Shown here piece by piece: positions 13,101 to 26,215 of a stretch of DNA of 64,000 nucleotides (position 1 is its first letter; every line of letters starts with the position of its first letter). The translations under genes and the position numbers were made by a program. The notes beneath the pieces were generated by a model. It searched no databases and had not been told where the DNA came from. It saw only the letters and a list, made by a program, of their open reading frames with translations. The DNA comes from Casuarina equisetifolia. Its lineage: Eukaryota; Streptophyta; Magnoliopsida; Fagales; Casuarinaceae. The stretch covers positions 751,501-815,500 of the forward strand of contig CM052361.1 of assembly GCA_028551475.1 (NCBI GenBank), given 5' to 3'.

Positions 13101-15824
13101 ATGCGAAGAGGAATTGCATCTTTGAAGACACAGAAATGGCCATATAAAGATGAAACAAAAACTGAGAAAATGAACTCACGGTATAATTTTTAACAAGGAT
13201 GGTGGTCTCAAGCCCCAGTTGATATTCTCTCTTGTAATCATAACTGTAGGAAAAGAGTTATAACATTACATGACCATGCAAAATGTTTGACCAAATTGTA
13301 ATGTAGCATCAAATTGTTTGCTCACCTTATATAGCACAGCTTCTCCTTAATTTCCCTGACAGTCTCAAAATCTGCACTTCTATTCATCGCATACCTTCAG
13401 CAAAGAAAGTTACAGACTTCTATTAGAAAGGAAGTTTGATATCGAGGAACATAAATCAGTGTTAGTTATTGGCCTTACGGATAAATTAAAAAGGAATTGA
13501 ACTCACCCTCTGCGTGATAGCAAATCAACTAGATATGAAGTTATATGTCGCCCAGCTACATTCATTCGCTTTGTTAGATGAGGGAAAGAGTAACCATCAA
13601 CAACTGGAACCTGAATAGATCGAGTAAAAGCCTCTAAAATCCTTCAAAGATATGGTACATTAATGAAAATAACTCTGTAGTATCTTCTTCGTTAAACCAA
13701 GTCCTGTTACTTGTCTAATCTTTAGAATAACAAAGAATACATCCAGTACTACATATATAGCTCCTTAGAGTACCATATACAAAGTCCCCTATAAAGGGAA
13801 GGGAAGAGTGTGTACAAAAAGTGAAGCATGATTGAAGGAAAGAATGTTGTTGAGCAATTTACCACATGTGTGACACCGTCACCAGAATCAATAACTAATC
13901 CTGTCAACAAACCTGTGAGCAAGTCAAGGAAATAGTGAAGCACATAACTTAGAAATGTTGGGAGATCAAATATAAAGACAGTAGTAATACGAGCATTAAA
14001 GCAGTGCTTCTAGCAAAAATATAACAAAGACATCATGGTGGGATTTGTTGTTCCTTTCTGTTTTCTGCAGGGGCATAAGAAGAAGGGGAAATTAACAAAT
14101 ACGGATATTTTTAACCTTCTATCATCTTTATAAGCACCTTGAGCATACAATGTTAAAACAGCTTGGATTTGGATGAAGACACCAGAAAAGTTGTATTTCT
14201 CAAACATGGTCTCAACCTGCCAATCAGTGCTGATAATGAAAACCCAATATTTTGATTCAAAATATTAACAACAGAAAGATAAGTTTACCAAAGTATATAA
14301 TCTTTTAAAAGAAAGAAACACAAACCATTTTTTCGCGGTTCTTTGAAGGATTTAGAGGTGGGTCTGTTAGTAAAATCTTGCACTCTGTTGGATCAATCTG
14401 TCGATAGATTTTAGAACAAACTCAGTAATGATCTGGTTAAAAACATTCAGAAAAAAATAAATCAAATCTATATCATGGATACATATCTTGAAACTTACTT
14501 TCAATTCGCTGAAAAATGCATGGTCCCAGACATGACCCATATCTTCCCAGTTTTGCACAATACCATTATTAACAGGATAAGATATGTCGAGTTGATGTCG
14601 CAAGTCTGCGCAAGCACCTCCAACAACAACATCCTAAATGAATAAGGAATAAAGAACAGGCCCTTAAAATTAATAATTAAGCATAAAATACCAAAAATTA
14701 TAAGCAATGTACTGAACAAGTATAGAGAGTACACCGTGACAAAAATATTGAAAATTATAATGAGCATACTGACGCCTTCACACAGTACGTAGACTTGCCT
14801 CCATGTCAACAACACTAGTAAACAAATAGCAACGAGAATGTGGAAACATTTTCATTTAACTTGATTTTTAACATTAGCACTCAACATTTGGTATGTAATA
14901 TACGTTTGTGGACATATATTGGTAAGGCAACCAGTTATAATAACGACAAAAGAGCGTATGAGAAGAAGATTTGTGAATTTCATAAATTCTTCAGAAAAAA
15001 TGTTTCTTACAATTGCATTGGATAACGAGACCTCCACGCTTCCTAGAAATAGAAATGCAATTTGGTCTCCTAAAGGAGGAAGAACAAAGTTACCGTTATC
15101 TCTTGTTCCACAAGTGATTCTTCATAACGAAGCAGAGGCCTTCCCACCACACAAGGGAATACGGAGGTAGGGAAATTCTCTCCAGCAAAGCCACATTTGA
15201 CATACTGCATCAAGTAATTAGCTTCATTAGGCAAGGGTAGCAAAATCAATTTACTTCATTGGGTTTTTCCTGTCCCGTGGATCGAAACTTTCCCGGCTTT
15301 AACAAAATTCTTCACAGACGGAAGCAGACGCACATTATTGAGAAGCATGCCATTCAGCGACAAACAAAATCCACAATGACACCTCATAGAAAAACGGATT
15401 TGGGTCCTAAACTTTTCAGGGTCACACTACGATTGACTCAATGAAATCCAAACTATGAAGACGCAACTTGATATGAAAAAATTAAGAATTCTCTGTAATG
15501 TTAAATACTAAGACAATGAAATTCGAACTCATTAATTAAAAAAACCCGGCATGGAGTTATCTAGAAGAGTATAATCCTAGTAAAACAAAGAATTACACTA
15601 AACAGCTCTCAGTGGAACACTCGCGATCCTCATTCAAGTGCTCGATGCACGGATCGCGTTGATCGAGCAAAATTAGCTCAGGATCGGGCTTAATACACTA
15701 ATTATCAAGCAACGAAAAAACTGAGCGAGCAAGCGCGCGCGCGCGGGAGAGAGAGAGACAGACAGACGGTCAGAAGGCGTACCCCGGTGCCATTGTCGCA
15801 AACGACAACGTTTCTGTTGTCCAT
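10146..15824 (-). CDS. ARP2: Actin-related protein 2 (ARP2/3 complex subunit)
   Basis: Fifteen coding exons on the minus strand give 389 residues, the same length as Arabidopsis ARP2 as I recall it: 15824-15783, 15204-15094, 14633-14499, 14397-14326, 14216-14138, 13912-13863, 13610-13507, 13394-13326, 13243-13180, 12959-12891, 12558-12475, 11789-11731, 11053-10987, 10400-10317, 10226-10146. All have GT-AG ends and the phases close (1170 bases in total). The protein starts [20 protein letters not shown], the nucleotide-binding phosphate 1 loop of the actin fold, and carries [14 protein letters not shown] (phosphate 2) and [10 protein letters not shown] near the C-terminus; it ends [12 protein letters not shown]. 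With ARP3 it forms the template on which the ARP2/3 complex nucleates branched actin filaments, acting in trichome, pavement-cell and root-hair shape. The gene faces away from the eL8 gene across about 1.2 kb. No lesion is seen. Confidence 0.97.
11643..11662. repeat. GA microsatellite in ARP2 intron
   Basis: A short (GA)n tract followed by G and A runs lies in the intron between ARP2 coding exons 12 and 13. Confidence 0.6.
15733..15769. repeat. Compound (GC)n(GA)n(GACA)n tract in ARP2 intron 1
   Basis: Alternating GC followed by GA and GACA units sits just inside the first ARP2 intron, next to the 42-base first coding exon. It is a likely length-polymorphic site. Confidence 0.65.
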
Positions 15825-16314
15825 ATCGGAACGTCAAGCGCCGGCGCTACTATCTCGAGCTGGCTTCCTCTTCTAACCCCTCATTTCTTCAACCGCCGTG
15901 GCGTGCAGATTCAGGGAAGAAGAACGGTTCGAGTTCTGTTTTTCGGTGCACCGTATCTGTAAAAGCAACGGATGGAGACGACTATTTTGATTATCAAATC
16001 GAAAGGGCTACGGGCTCAATTACTACCGCGACATAGATGTTAGTGCGTCGAAACAAACCGCCGCATTAACTTCCCGCAGACTTGTACCATTAATTTTTTT
16101 GTTTTTAATTTTATGACAATTCTTTAGAATATGGAAATAAAAAATATCAAAACATGATTTCGACTAAGATAACAAAAAATATGAATCTATAAATTTTTTA
16201 AAATTATATAATTTTATATCCAATTAATTATATTTTAATAAAAATTACTAAAGACTCATAGGAATTATTTAAAATATAATTTTATGCTAGCAAATCCATT
16301 TGTTTCTTTTATAA

Positions 16315-16822
16315 TATTAGAAAATATATTTATAGATAATAATTTTAAAAAATGTGTTAGTAATCTAAGATATTTCCATTATAATTTACATTCATGAACT
16401 AGATTAAGGTATTATTTATGTAAATCACATAAAAAATATCATAATTAAAACTAGTTTATAAAGAAGAAATTAATAACTTATAAATAAAAGAATATATTAT
16501 AATTTTATTAAATAAAATTAAAAGTCTCAAAAGGTTGTCATATTGGGATCGTTATATATCAAGAAATTCATTTTTTATAAGATGAAGGAAATATATCTAT
16601 AAATGATAATTTTCAGAAGTATGTAAATAATGTAAGCTATTTCATTACATTAATATTCATAAGTTACAATAAGATACTATTTATCTGAATCATATTAAAA
16701 AATATAAGTCATATTTCAAATTAGTTTGTAAGGAAGAGAACAAATTTTTATAAATAGAGGAATGATACTATAAATGTTTTTAAATAAAAAGTAAAAATCT
16801 AAAAAGGTCATCATATTGGGCT
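16315..16822. repeat. Diverged tandem duplication, period about 273 bases
   Basis: About 16315-16547 and 16588-16820 align as direct copies: both run through 'atataatttata..aaataatgataattt', a central 'atttcat/atttccatt..ttcataa' part and end in 'aaggt(t/c)(g/a)tcatattggg' (last TATTGGG at 16541 and 16814). The copies differ by many substitutions and small indels. The unit has no coding potential. Confidence 0.6.
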
Positions 16823-16909
16823 GGGCTTGAACAAAAGCCCACGGTCCAATCATACAAAGCCACTGCCGTAAACATATCCGGATCGGGTTGAAACGAAGAC
16901 CACGGCCCA
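16817..16909 (+). promoter_or_regulatory. Cluster of site II (TGGGCT/GGCCCA) elements upstream of eL8
   Basis: TGGGCT occurs at 16817-16822 and again at 16822-16827, AGCCCA at 16836-16841 and GGCCCA at 16904-16909. Site II elements of this kind are a known hallmark of plant ribosomal-protein and cell-proliferation promoters and are bound by class I TCP factors, including TCP20. The cluster lies 60-150 bases before the TATA box of the eL8 gene. Confidence 0.65.
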
Positions 16910-16958
16910 ACCTAGACAACCTCAAAAGGTTGTCTAGGTTTTCGGGTGGGAGGACGCA

Positions 16959-16965
16959 TATATAA
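16959..16965 (+). promoter_or_regulatory. TATA box of eL8 gene
   Basis: TATATAA lies 97 bases before the ATG at 17056, placing the transcription start near 16990. Confidence 0.55.
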
Positions 16966-16976
16966 TGCGACTACCA

Positions 16977-16983
16977 AGGGTTT
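16977..16983 (+). promoter_or_regulatory. Telo-box (reverse AAACCCT) near eL8 start
   Basis: AGGGTTT, the reverse complement of AAACCCT, falls at the probable transcription start. Telo-boxes paired with site II elements are characteristic of plant ribosomal-protein promoters. Confidence 0.5.
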
Positions 16984-17055
16984 AGATTCGCCGTTCGCAG
17001 ACTCCAGAGGAGAACCAGAAGAGAGGAGCTCTGCATTTTACGCCGTCGTCTCAAA

Positions 17056-19026
<1,971 letters not shown>

Positions 19027-20120
19027 GAGCCACGATTGCGTTTTTCTTGTCTCTTAGATATGATTGTTGGAGCTTGTTATTTTTTAGATTTTTGTTTTAA
19101 CTTTATTCTCATCAACTTCAGAAGTTTTGCTCTTTAGAGGCAGCTTATAAAAATTGAGGAACAGCTAATGTTGGTGTTTGAACTTAAGCTGCGATGCTGT
19201 AATAGTTTTGGGTTTAGACATAATCCATGACGTCTTTTTGGTATAAGAAGCCTGCCCACATTTAAAAGTCTATTCTACTCGCATCCTAGCAAAAATATGC
19301 TCACTCTGCTAGTCTCTCATGTTTGCAGTTATGAATGATTCGGTTGATTCATAACTTCTTTGAATTGGGGGCTATTCCTGTTAGCTTTTGTGAATGAATG
19401 CTCCCTCATTTTGTACTTGAGGGGGCAGAAAGTTTCTATCTGATTAGTGGCTTATTAGAAAAGCACTATGCCTAGTGTATGATGAGTTGGGTTAGTTCTG
19501 GAATTATCTTTATCATTATGTTAATTATATTGCCCTAGTATGTTCAGATTGAGCTATTGCTGTATAATCCTCAACTGTCGTGAAATGCTTCGATGTATGC
19601 AATAAAGCACTGCTTTAAAGGCCTGGTGAATTTCGGGTGCTCCACCCGAGCGTGATCAGATTTTCGTTTGCTTGGAAATGGCTTGATATCAAGCCTTTGC
19701 CTTTTGGAAGGACATTGTGCCGGAAAAAAATAAAAATCACTACACACAAAAAGATTATCGTCTCTCATATGTCGATTTTAAAGAAAAAATAATTTTTTTC
19801 TAATATGAGATCAAAACTATCAAGGGACGGGGGATTATTTCTGTGTTTAATCCATGGAAGTTTATTGTGAACTCATAGTGGTTCTGAAAGATTCCACGAT
19901 CAGACGATCACCTCTTCCACTAGGACTCGAGACTGGCATCGACGCATTGCTAATAGACAAGGTACTAGCTGCAGCAGACTTGGGCGTAGTGCTGCGTTTT
20001 TTGTTATTCATCTGTGTACTTTGAGGGAGGAAACTCTGAATCATAATCAGAGGAGCTACAATAACAAACAAATATACAATTGAGGAGCCAACTTTTCACT
20101 CCAAATTCTACAATTTGGCC
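19027..20120. other. Convergent 3' region of eL8 and PPR genes
   Basis: 19027-19250 is probably eL8 3' UTR. On the minus strand, 20060-19862 follows a good acceptor (ttattgtag) and stays open for 69 codons (ends TTMSSQ); it could be a 3' UTR exon or an alternative terminal exon of the PPR gene. I found no donor that joins it in frame, so it is not called coding. Confidence 0.4.
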
Positions 20121-22201
20121 CTAATCTGCCAGCATAGGAATAGGACATTTATCTGTTGCTTCCAGGTATTGTTGATGCTGGGAACTAGATATTTCCCGCA
20201 TTGCCTGAAGCAGCTTTGAAATTGGCTCCGGTTTGGAAGAAGAAGAAAGCAATGCCAGAAGCTCATTAAATACAACTTGCAACGTTGAAGGTGAGGCTTT
20301 TCCAACCTGCTCAATGTGCTCAATAGCAGCTCGATCCTCTCCCGCATCGGCCAGATATTTTAGCAAAATTACATGGGAACCTGAATGTGCTATATCGCAG
20401 ATGAGATCACAAAGCAACTTGGAAGCAGCTGCAAAATGACCTGCACAGACAAAAGCACTTATAGCTAGTGAATTTCGAAATAATATGACACAAAGTACAG
20501 AACCAACAACTTAACTTCCTTATAAGTTATTGTGTTAAAGAACTTGCCTTCTTGGCATAAAAACAGAACGAATGAACCTAATATGGTTCGTGCAAGAATC
20601 ACATCCTGTTTAGCACACTGGTTGAAAACGTCAAAGGCAGCTTCTATTTTCTTTTCATGACAGAGCCCTCCTAAGAGGCAGGTGTAAGTTGTACCATCAG
20701 GTGCCACTCCTTTCTCCAGCATGTGGCAAAACAGCCTCTCAGCCTCCTCAACTTGACCTATCTCTGAGAACTTCTGAATGAGAATGTTGTAAGTCTTTAA
20801 GTTCCCGCCACACCCGCTTGTAAACATCTCATCCCACAGCCTTTTAGCAGGACGCAGTAGACCTTCCCTACAGCATCCTTCCATAACAGTATTATAAGAA
20901 GAGACATCTGGTCCCAACCCTTTCCTCTTCATCTCCTGAAGAACCCCATAGGCTTCCCTAACTTTCCCCGCCTTGCATAGGAATGAAACCATCATATTGT
21001 AACTCTCCAAGTCTTTAAAGTAGCCGTGAAAAGATAGGATATGGGAGACTTCCAACAGTTCATCCGTTTTCCCATGCTTACTCAGATTTCTACTAAAATT
21101 GCTAAGAGTCAATAGTGTAGGAAATCTCTCTTTTCCAACCATGAACTTGAAAAACATGATTGCTGAATCAGGATCAGTGGCTGAAACTGATCCTATCAAC
21201 ACATTAAGCACATCATCCTGAATTGGGAAATTTCCACTGACAATCACTTCACCCAATTCCTTTGCTTCCCACATCCGTCTCTCTGAAACCAGAGCCAATA
21301 TGAACTCTCTGTAATCGCTATCCCTGGGAGCTACCCCTAGCTTTCTCTTCTTTTTCAAAACCTTCTCTGTATCAACCACACTCCCCATTGATCGAAACCC
21401 TTCCGTGACAGTCCTATATGCCATGAAATCTGGCTTGCAGCCCCTAATCCTCAGCTCATCCAGCACCGAGCAAGCCTCCAAAACTCTTGACGTCTGACAG
21501 AGCCCGTGAACAATCAAAACCGCTATAATCGATCCATTCATCTCTGAAGTACCTCTCCTGACGTCATCCAACATGCATAAAACCCTGTCCACCTCACCAT
21601 TTCTACTAAACCTCCATATAAACACACCGAAACCAAGGGTGCTCAAAGGAACACACCCAAGAACCATTTTCTCAAACACCTGTTCAGCATATTCTAAATA
21701 TCCATCAGAAGCCAGAGCAGCCAAAAGAGAGTTACATATTTCGGGGCCAATTTCTTGAACCAACGAGCTAACTTCACTAAATACCAAAAATGCATTGTGG
21801 GTCTTCTTTCCTATGATGAGTGAAGCAATCAGAGAACCGTAAGCCGAAGAACTTAGATTAATCTTCTGGGCTCTGACTTGCTTCAAGAGGGCGTCAATGG
21901 CACTGAACTGGCGAGAAAGCGAGAGAGACTTCAGTACCGATTGGTAGGTGAGAGACGTGTGGGAGAACCCGGGCTGCTGAGAGGCCCAGTTGAAGAACCC
22001 CAGAGCGAGTGACTGGTGGGTAAGAAGGAAGGGGTCGATGACTCGGGCGACGAGTGGTGGGGTGAGTGAGTCGCGGCAACCGAGTCCGTGGAGGGTCTGC
22101 TCCAGTGAAGGAGTCCATGTCCGATTTGGCCTCGTGTGTTTCGAAGCAGAGATCAGAGCTCGGCTTATTCGAGATGCTAACTCTGTTGCAGAAGTTTTCA
22201 T
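20121..22201 (-). CDS. Pentatricopeptide repeat (PPR) protein, P class
   Basis: Two exons, 22201-20548 and 20440-20121, give 657 residues. The N-terminus (MKTSATELASRISRALISAS) is rich in S, R and A with few acids, which suggests a mitochondrial or plastid targeting peptide. Degenerate 35-residue PPR motifs run from about residue 80; the clearest are in the second half (SYNMMVSFLCKAGKVREAY, SYNTVMEGCCREGLLRPAK, TYNILIQKFSEIGQVEEAE, TYTCLLGGLCHEKKIEAAF). There is no DYW or E domain at the end. PPR proteins bind organellar RNA base by base; the target cannot be read here. The intron starts GC rather than GT (exon end AAG, then GCAAGT) and ends AG; only this junction keeps the frame (EG then HFAAASKLL). 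Most plant P-class genes have no intron. The protein is probably the counterpart of Arabidopsis At5g14080, judged from memory of neighbours. Confidence 0.88.
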
Positions 22202-23317
22202 GGCAAATGCAGAGGTTCAAGCCAACGTCTTGTTTTTCAAAATACCGTTAAGCACTGTTAGGCCATCTCCTTTATCAAATTTTTAGGATGATTTTAAAAA
22301 AAAAATTACTTCACATGTCAGAAGGACTATATTCCCTCGCTAAAAAGAAACATATGAACAAACATTATTTCTAATTATCTTATATACTATGGTTTATTGT
22401 GTAAGAAATTTAAAGTTTATTTGTAGTGAATGTTGAATAATTAAGAACTTAACCATTAAACCATTGTGCAAATTCTAAAGAATGTTAAAAAGAATAACAT
22501 AATATTCAACCTCAAGTTTAAAATTAGTTATCTTTGGAAATTTACCCTTTTCCTTATAATATTTCTCTCATTAGTTGATAAATTAATTGTAATATCAAGT
22601 TCATCATTTTGTGTTAGAAAACTCATTTCATTTTTGAAATTATAAAGACTTTGTATTAGGTTGTAACTAGTATAAAAATTCTAATATCCTCTATTTTAAT
22701 ATATATAAGGTAAAATTACAAAATTTATAAGCGTTACACAAAAGAGACATTGCACTTAACAAACAAGATCTTATTTACCAAAATCATGGGACTTAAGTAT
22801 TATGTTAGAGACCCCATTTTTCTTATAAAACGGACTTATAAAAAGAGGGACAAGTCCTTTCTATTTAGAGAACTCTGTAAAAGATTGGAAGCAATAGGAG
22901 ATGTTTCAACTTTGAAAGATTTGGAGTACATGAGAGTATACCTCTGCCGTTGACACCACAAAAGGATCCATTCAACAGAACACAATGTTACCAAGCAGCA
23001 CATTATGTACAAATATTTACACCTTTTTCATTGAGCTTAATGGTCTACATAGCTTCTGTATCTCTGTACAGCCCAGGTAATAAAACACTGTACATGCCTT
23101 ACTGGACACAAGATCATACAAACCCCACCATAACTATTCACAGTGTAAACTGGTTTATGGGTTTCTTTTGTTGCGTATCAGCATATAAACCAACCCTCCA
23201 ACGGGGGAGGGAGGCTGAGGTTCCTACTTACATTGCCGTAACCCATATGCATTTCTTGGGAGGACCAGCATTCTGATGTCTGTACAGTTTCTATCTCCGA
23301 CAATATACATGAAGACA
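22202..23317. other. Intergenic DNA, PPR promoter and ACR 3' UTR
   Basis: 22202-22750 is AT-rich and includes the PPR promoter. 22960-23317 has cDNA-like composition and is probably the 3' UTR of the ACR gene. The plus-strand ORFs at 22750-23276 show no family features. Confidence 0.45.
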
Positions 23318-25855
23318 CTAAGAACAGGATCTGATTAATTTGAAATTTTGAAAAGTTCGAGCTTTAAATAAGCTCCCAAATAGGAATCCCATTGTGGTTT
23401 CTTGAGGAGCCTTTGGCAAAGTGCTTGAATTGTGCTTCACCTTCAGTATTGGATCGCCTATCTGTCCACGAATTGAATCAATAATCTTGGGATCAACAGG
23501 GTTGCCGGCGACATCTGTGACATAGAAGGTGTTTTTGGCTTTTCCACCTTTGGTCGAAATTTCGGCCCTTTTAATGCATAAACTGTTCTCCCGGAACACC
23601 CGGGTGATGTCGGAGAGAAGGCCAACCCGGTCTTCTGCGCACACTTCAAGCTCCAATCCCTGCATATCAGGCAACGTGTATTGGTACATTATTACTGTAA
23701 TTCCACACTTCAATAACAGTTTCTCATAGAATCTTTGTCTACAAACCTCGAATCCCCGCCTTTCAATGGCGGCTTCAAGACACTGTATGACACGTTGTCG
23801 CTCAGCTTCTGAGGCTATAGGGAGGCCATCAACATGTCGAATGTAGAATTCCTGCAGAAATGGAGATGTTCAATTTACATTGAATTTAATCACTAATCCA
23901 ACATAGGTTGACCGGTGAAGTCTTTCTGGAACTTTGCTTACCTGATAAGCTTCCATCCTCCCTGTTTTGACCACTCCATGAAAGACTACATACTCCATAT
24001 CAGTTAAAGTGCAAACGATGTCAAACAATAGCTTTGGCCTATCTTTCGACCTCATAGTAATCATGGTGTAATCTTTCTGGACGCAATCAAGCACTGATAT
24101 ATGGGGTCTTGAGCTCTCATCCCTGGCTGCACCAAGTCCAGCTCCTCTGACTCTTTCATAGTCCCTGTCAGCAAACATAATCTGATGTAACCTTCTCCCC
24201 CTATTGGTAACTCCAGGGCCCGACAGCGTCATATTCGCCGTCTTCAAGTCATTGTTTCCTTTAAGAACATTGCAAAGTAATTCCTTGATTGTTGAGAGCC
24301 GTTTTGGATCTTTGATTGCACAGCCGGTATAATCATCTGTAACATGAACTACAGCTGCAGCCCTTGCATTGTGTGTCCATATTTCGGCATTCACCACATT
24401 ACAGTGAAGGTCTGCGAGAACAGCACAAACTTCTGACAATAAGCCAGGCCGGTCTGTGCCACTGAGTTCTATGGAAGTATGCTCTTCTGACGGCATGACC
24501 CCAACAGACCCTCTCAGTGATGGCGCGAAACTGGCATTACTTTCGATTCTCTGCAAATCTTGAAGAACATGAGATATGGCATGCTTTTTTTGACTAAAAT
24601 CTTGACCGAATAGATATTGAAAAGAGGGACAAAGATGAGCAATTCTCGTATAGTAGTTCCTACCCTTTGAATATAATCAATGAACTCCTTATCTCTGACT
24701 TTGTTCCCATCTTGGTCAACCACATTAAACACTGAAACATCGCATTTAAAAAAGGTAAAGATGAGAATCTGTGAGAAGCTCCAAATGCTATTGAACTACG
24801 GAAGATGATTATAGGATTCAATACCATCCATGAACCATCCAGCATCAGATGAGATGTACGCTTTTAATATGACAAGGTTGACATCCGTGAGAACTTGGAC
24901 AACTTCCAGGAGAATCCCATGTCTGTTTACACTGTCAACCTAAAAAGAAATTTCAATTCTTAGTCCAATTTACTTAGCAGGAGAAGAGAAACTGATGGAA
25001 TTAATTAACGCCGACATTTTAGAATGGTCACAAGAATTTCTCTGGACCGGAGAAGAAGGGGACTTCTTTGGTTCAACTAAATTACTGAAGACCAAAAAAG
25101 AAAGAGAACAAGCCTTACCCGGATAACAGTGGCATCCTCACGAGCATCATTATCGATCACAACTCTGCAAGAACAGAGGCAAATCAGATGAAGTAGTAGT
25201 CACCTCCTCCCCTCTCAATCTTCTCATACACACACCTCAAAGAACAGGACAAGAAGTTCCGTAAAGAGCAAGACTTGAAGCAGAATTAGATTTTAGGAGC
25301 GTTTCTTAATTGTTCCCAGTCAAACACTTAAAACTCTCAATTAGTATTACCAAAAAGGTCAATGAAAGAAATTTCAAAAGCAAAATTTGACCAGAATAGA
25401 ATAAATTCTTATGGAAACACAACCAGCTTGCTTAGTTAAGCAGCAGAAGAATCAGGAGGGCCTTCTAATGGCTGAGAACAGGAAGAAAACAGAAAACCCA
25501 TGTCCAAGAAACCAAAAAGACACAGAATTCAATCGGTCTAAACATTCATTAGAACATGCAAGGTTCGAATTTCCTTGTTCCTTTGCTTCCATCAGAGATA
25601 AAAACTGCAGAGAAAGAAATTGCCACAACCAAGAAGAAAGAAGAACAGAAACCGTCCATAACTCAGAAGTAAATCTCCTCCTTATATCACCAAAACAATC
25701 ACATGAAACTAAAGCTTCATAAACCCTTTCTCCATAACCAAAAAGATAACCACTTTCTTGACAAACAACAAGCAAGCAGAGGATTCTCCAACATACCTGG
25801 GAGGGTTCATCCTCCTGAAGAGCTTCGCACACTCATCATCCATTTCTCCACCCAT
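23318..25855 (-). CDS. ACT-domain repeat protein ACR4/ACR6-like
   Basis: Seven coding exons give 447 residues: 25855-25797, 25164-25119, 24939-24825, 24731-24664, 24550-23942, 23851-23747 and 23659-23318; all are GT-AG and the phases close (1344 bases). Four ACT domains are visible: residues about 32-105 ([20 protein letters not shown]), 115-195 ([20 protein letters not shown]), 255-330 ([20 protein letters not shown]) and 335-410 ([20 protein letters not shown]). Linkers read [24 protein letters not shown] and [13 protein letters not shown] as in Arabidopsis ACR4 and ACR6. The tail [16 protein letters not shown] also matches. ACT domains bind amino acids; ACR proteins are thought to sense them (a glutamine-sensing role is proposed for rice ACR proteins), with no enzyme domain attached. 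The start is ATG 25855 (MGGEMDDE); ATG 25843 in the same frame and an upstream in-frame ATG are alternatives (see findings). ACR4 and ACR6 cannot be separated with certainty here. Confidence 0.92.
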
Positions 25856-26215
25856 TTCCTCAATTCCGACAATCCAACACAAGGAAAACTTCAAGCAGTT
25901 GGATTTCAAGAATCCCAACACACTGAGGCGAAATTCATATGCAAATATACCTCTTCCAACAACGAAGGAAAACCGAGAGATAAAGATGGAGAGGAATAAA
26001 AGGTACAAAAGTAGGGTCTGAAACACAGCGAAATGCAGACTCACTTCAATGTGAAACTCGAGCCCGAAGTCCTGAAGTAATGACCTCACTGTCGGCGTGG
26101 CGGCCAGCCATTGGCTGTGAGGAATGGATCTCTGCATCCGCGCGTCTGTCACACACTGACACTTAAATATTGCGACACATTCCGTTAGTGTCCGTACGGA
26201 ACGCTGCGTCTTCAA
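25856..26215 (-). promoter_or_regulatory. 5' leader of the ACR gene with probable leader intron
   Basis: Upstream of ATG 25855 a donor (CATTGAA then gtgagt, exon end 26045) and an acceptor (ttgag, exon start 25858) define a 186-base intron. The leader exon holds an ATG at 26137 that, after this splice, runs in frame into the ACR coding sequence. Whether it is used cannot be told from sequence. Confidence 0.4.

Larger units (their letters stand above)
15825..17055. other. Shared head-to-head intergenic region of ARP2 and eL8
   Basis: This 1.2 kb region separates two divergent starts (ARP2 minus, eL8 plus). GC content is raised next to ARP2; the middle, 16080-16800, is extremely AT-rich and holds a diverged tandem duplication (see separate entry). 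The end near eL8 carries site II elements, a TATA box and a telo-box. Confidence 0.7.

Noticed and set aside
22750-23276. Plus-strand ORFs before the ACR 3' end
   Set aside because: They probably lie over the ACR 3' UTR; short, with no similarity I can name and no splice context.
25561-25580. tRNA-like T-loop sequence (aggttcgaatttcct)
   Set aside because: No acceptor stem, anticodon arm or D arm around it, so not a tRNA gene. A similar match at 53613 also lacks a cloverleaf.
25411-26021. Plus-strand ORFs of 87-103 codons opposite the ACR first exon and intron
   Set aside because: The minus strand explains the region; the plus frames are lysine/asparagine-rich without family features.
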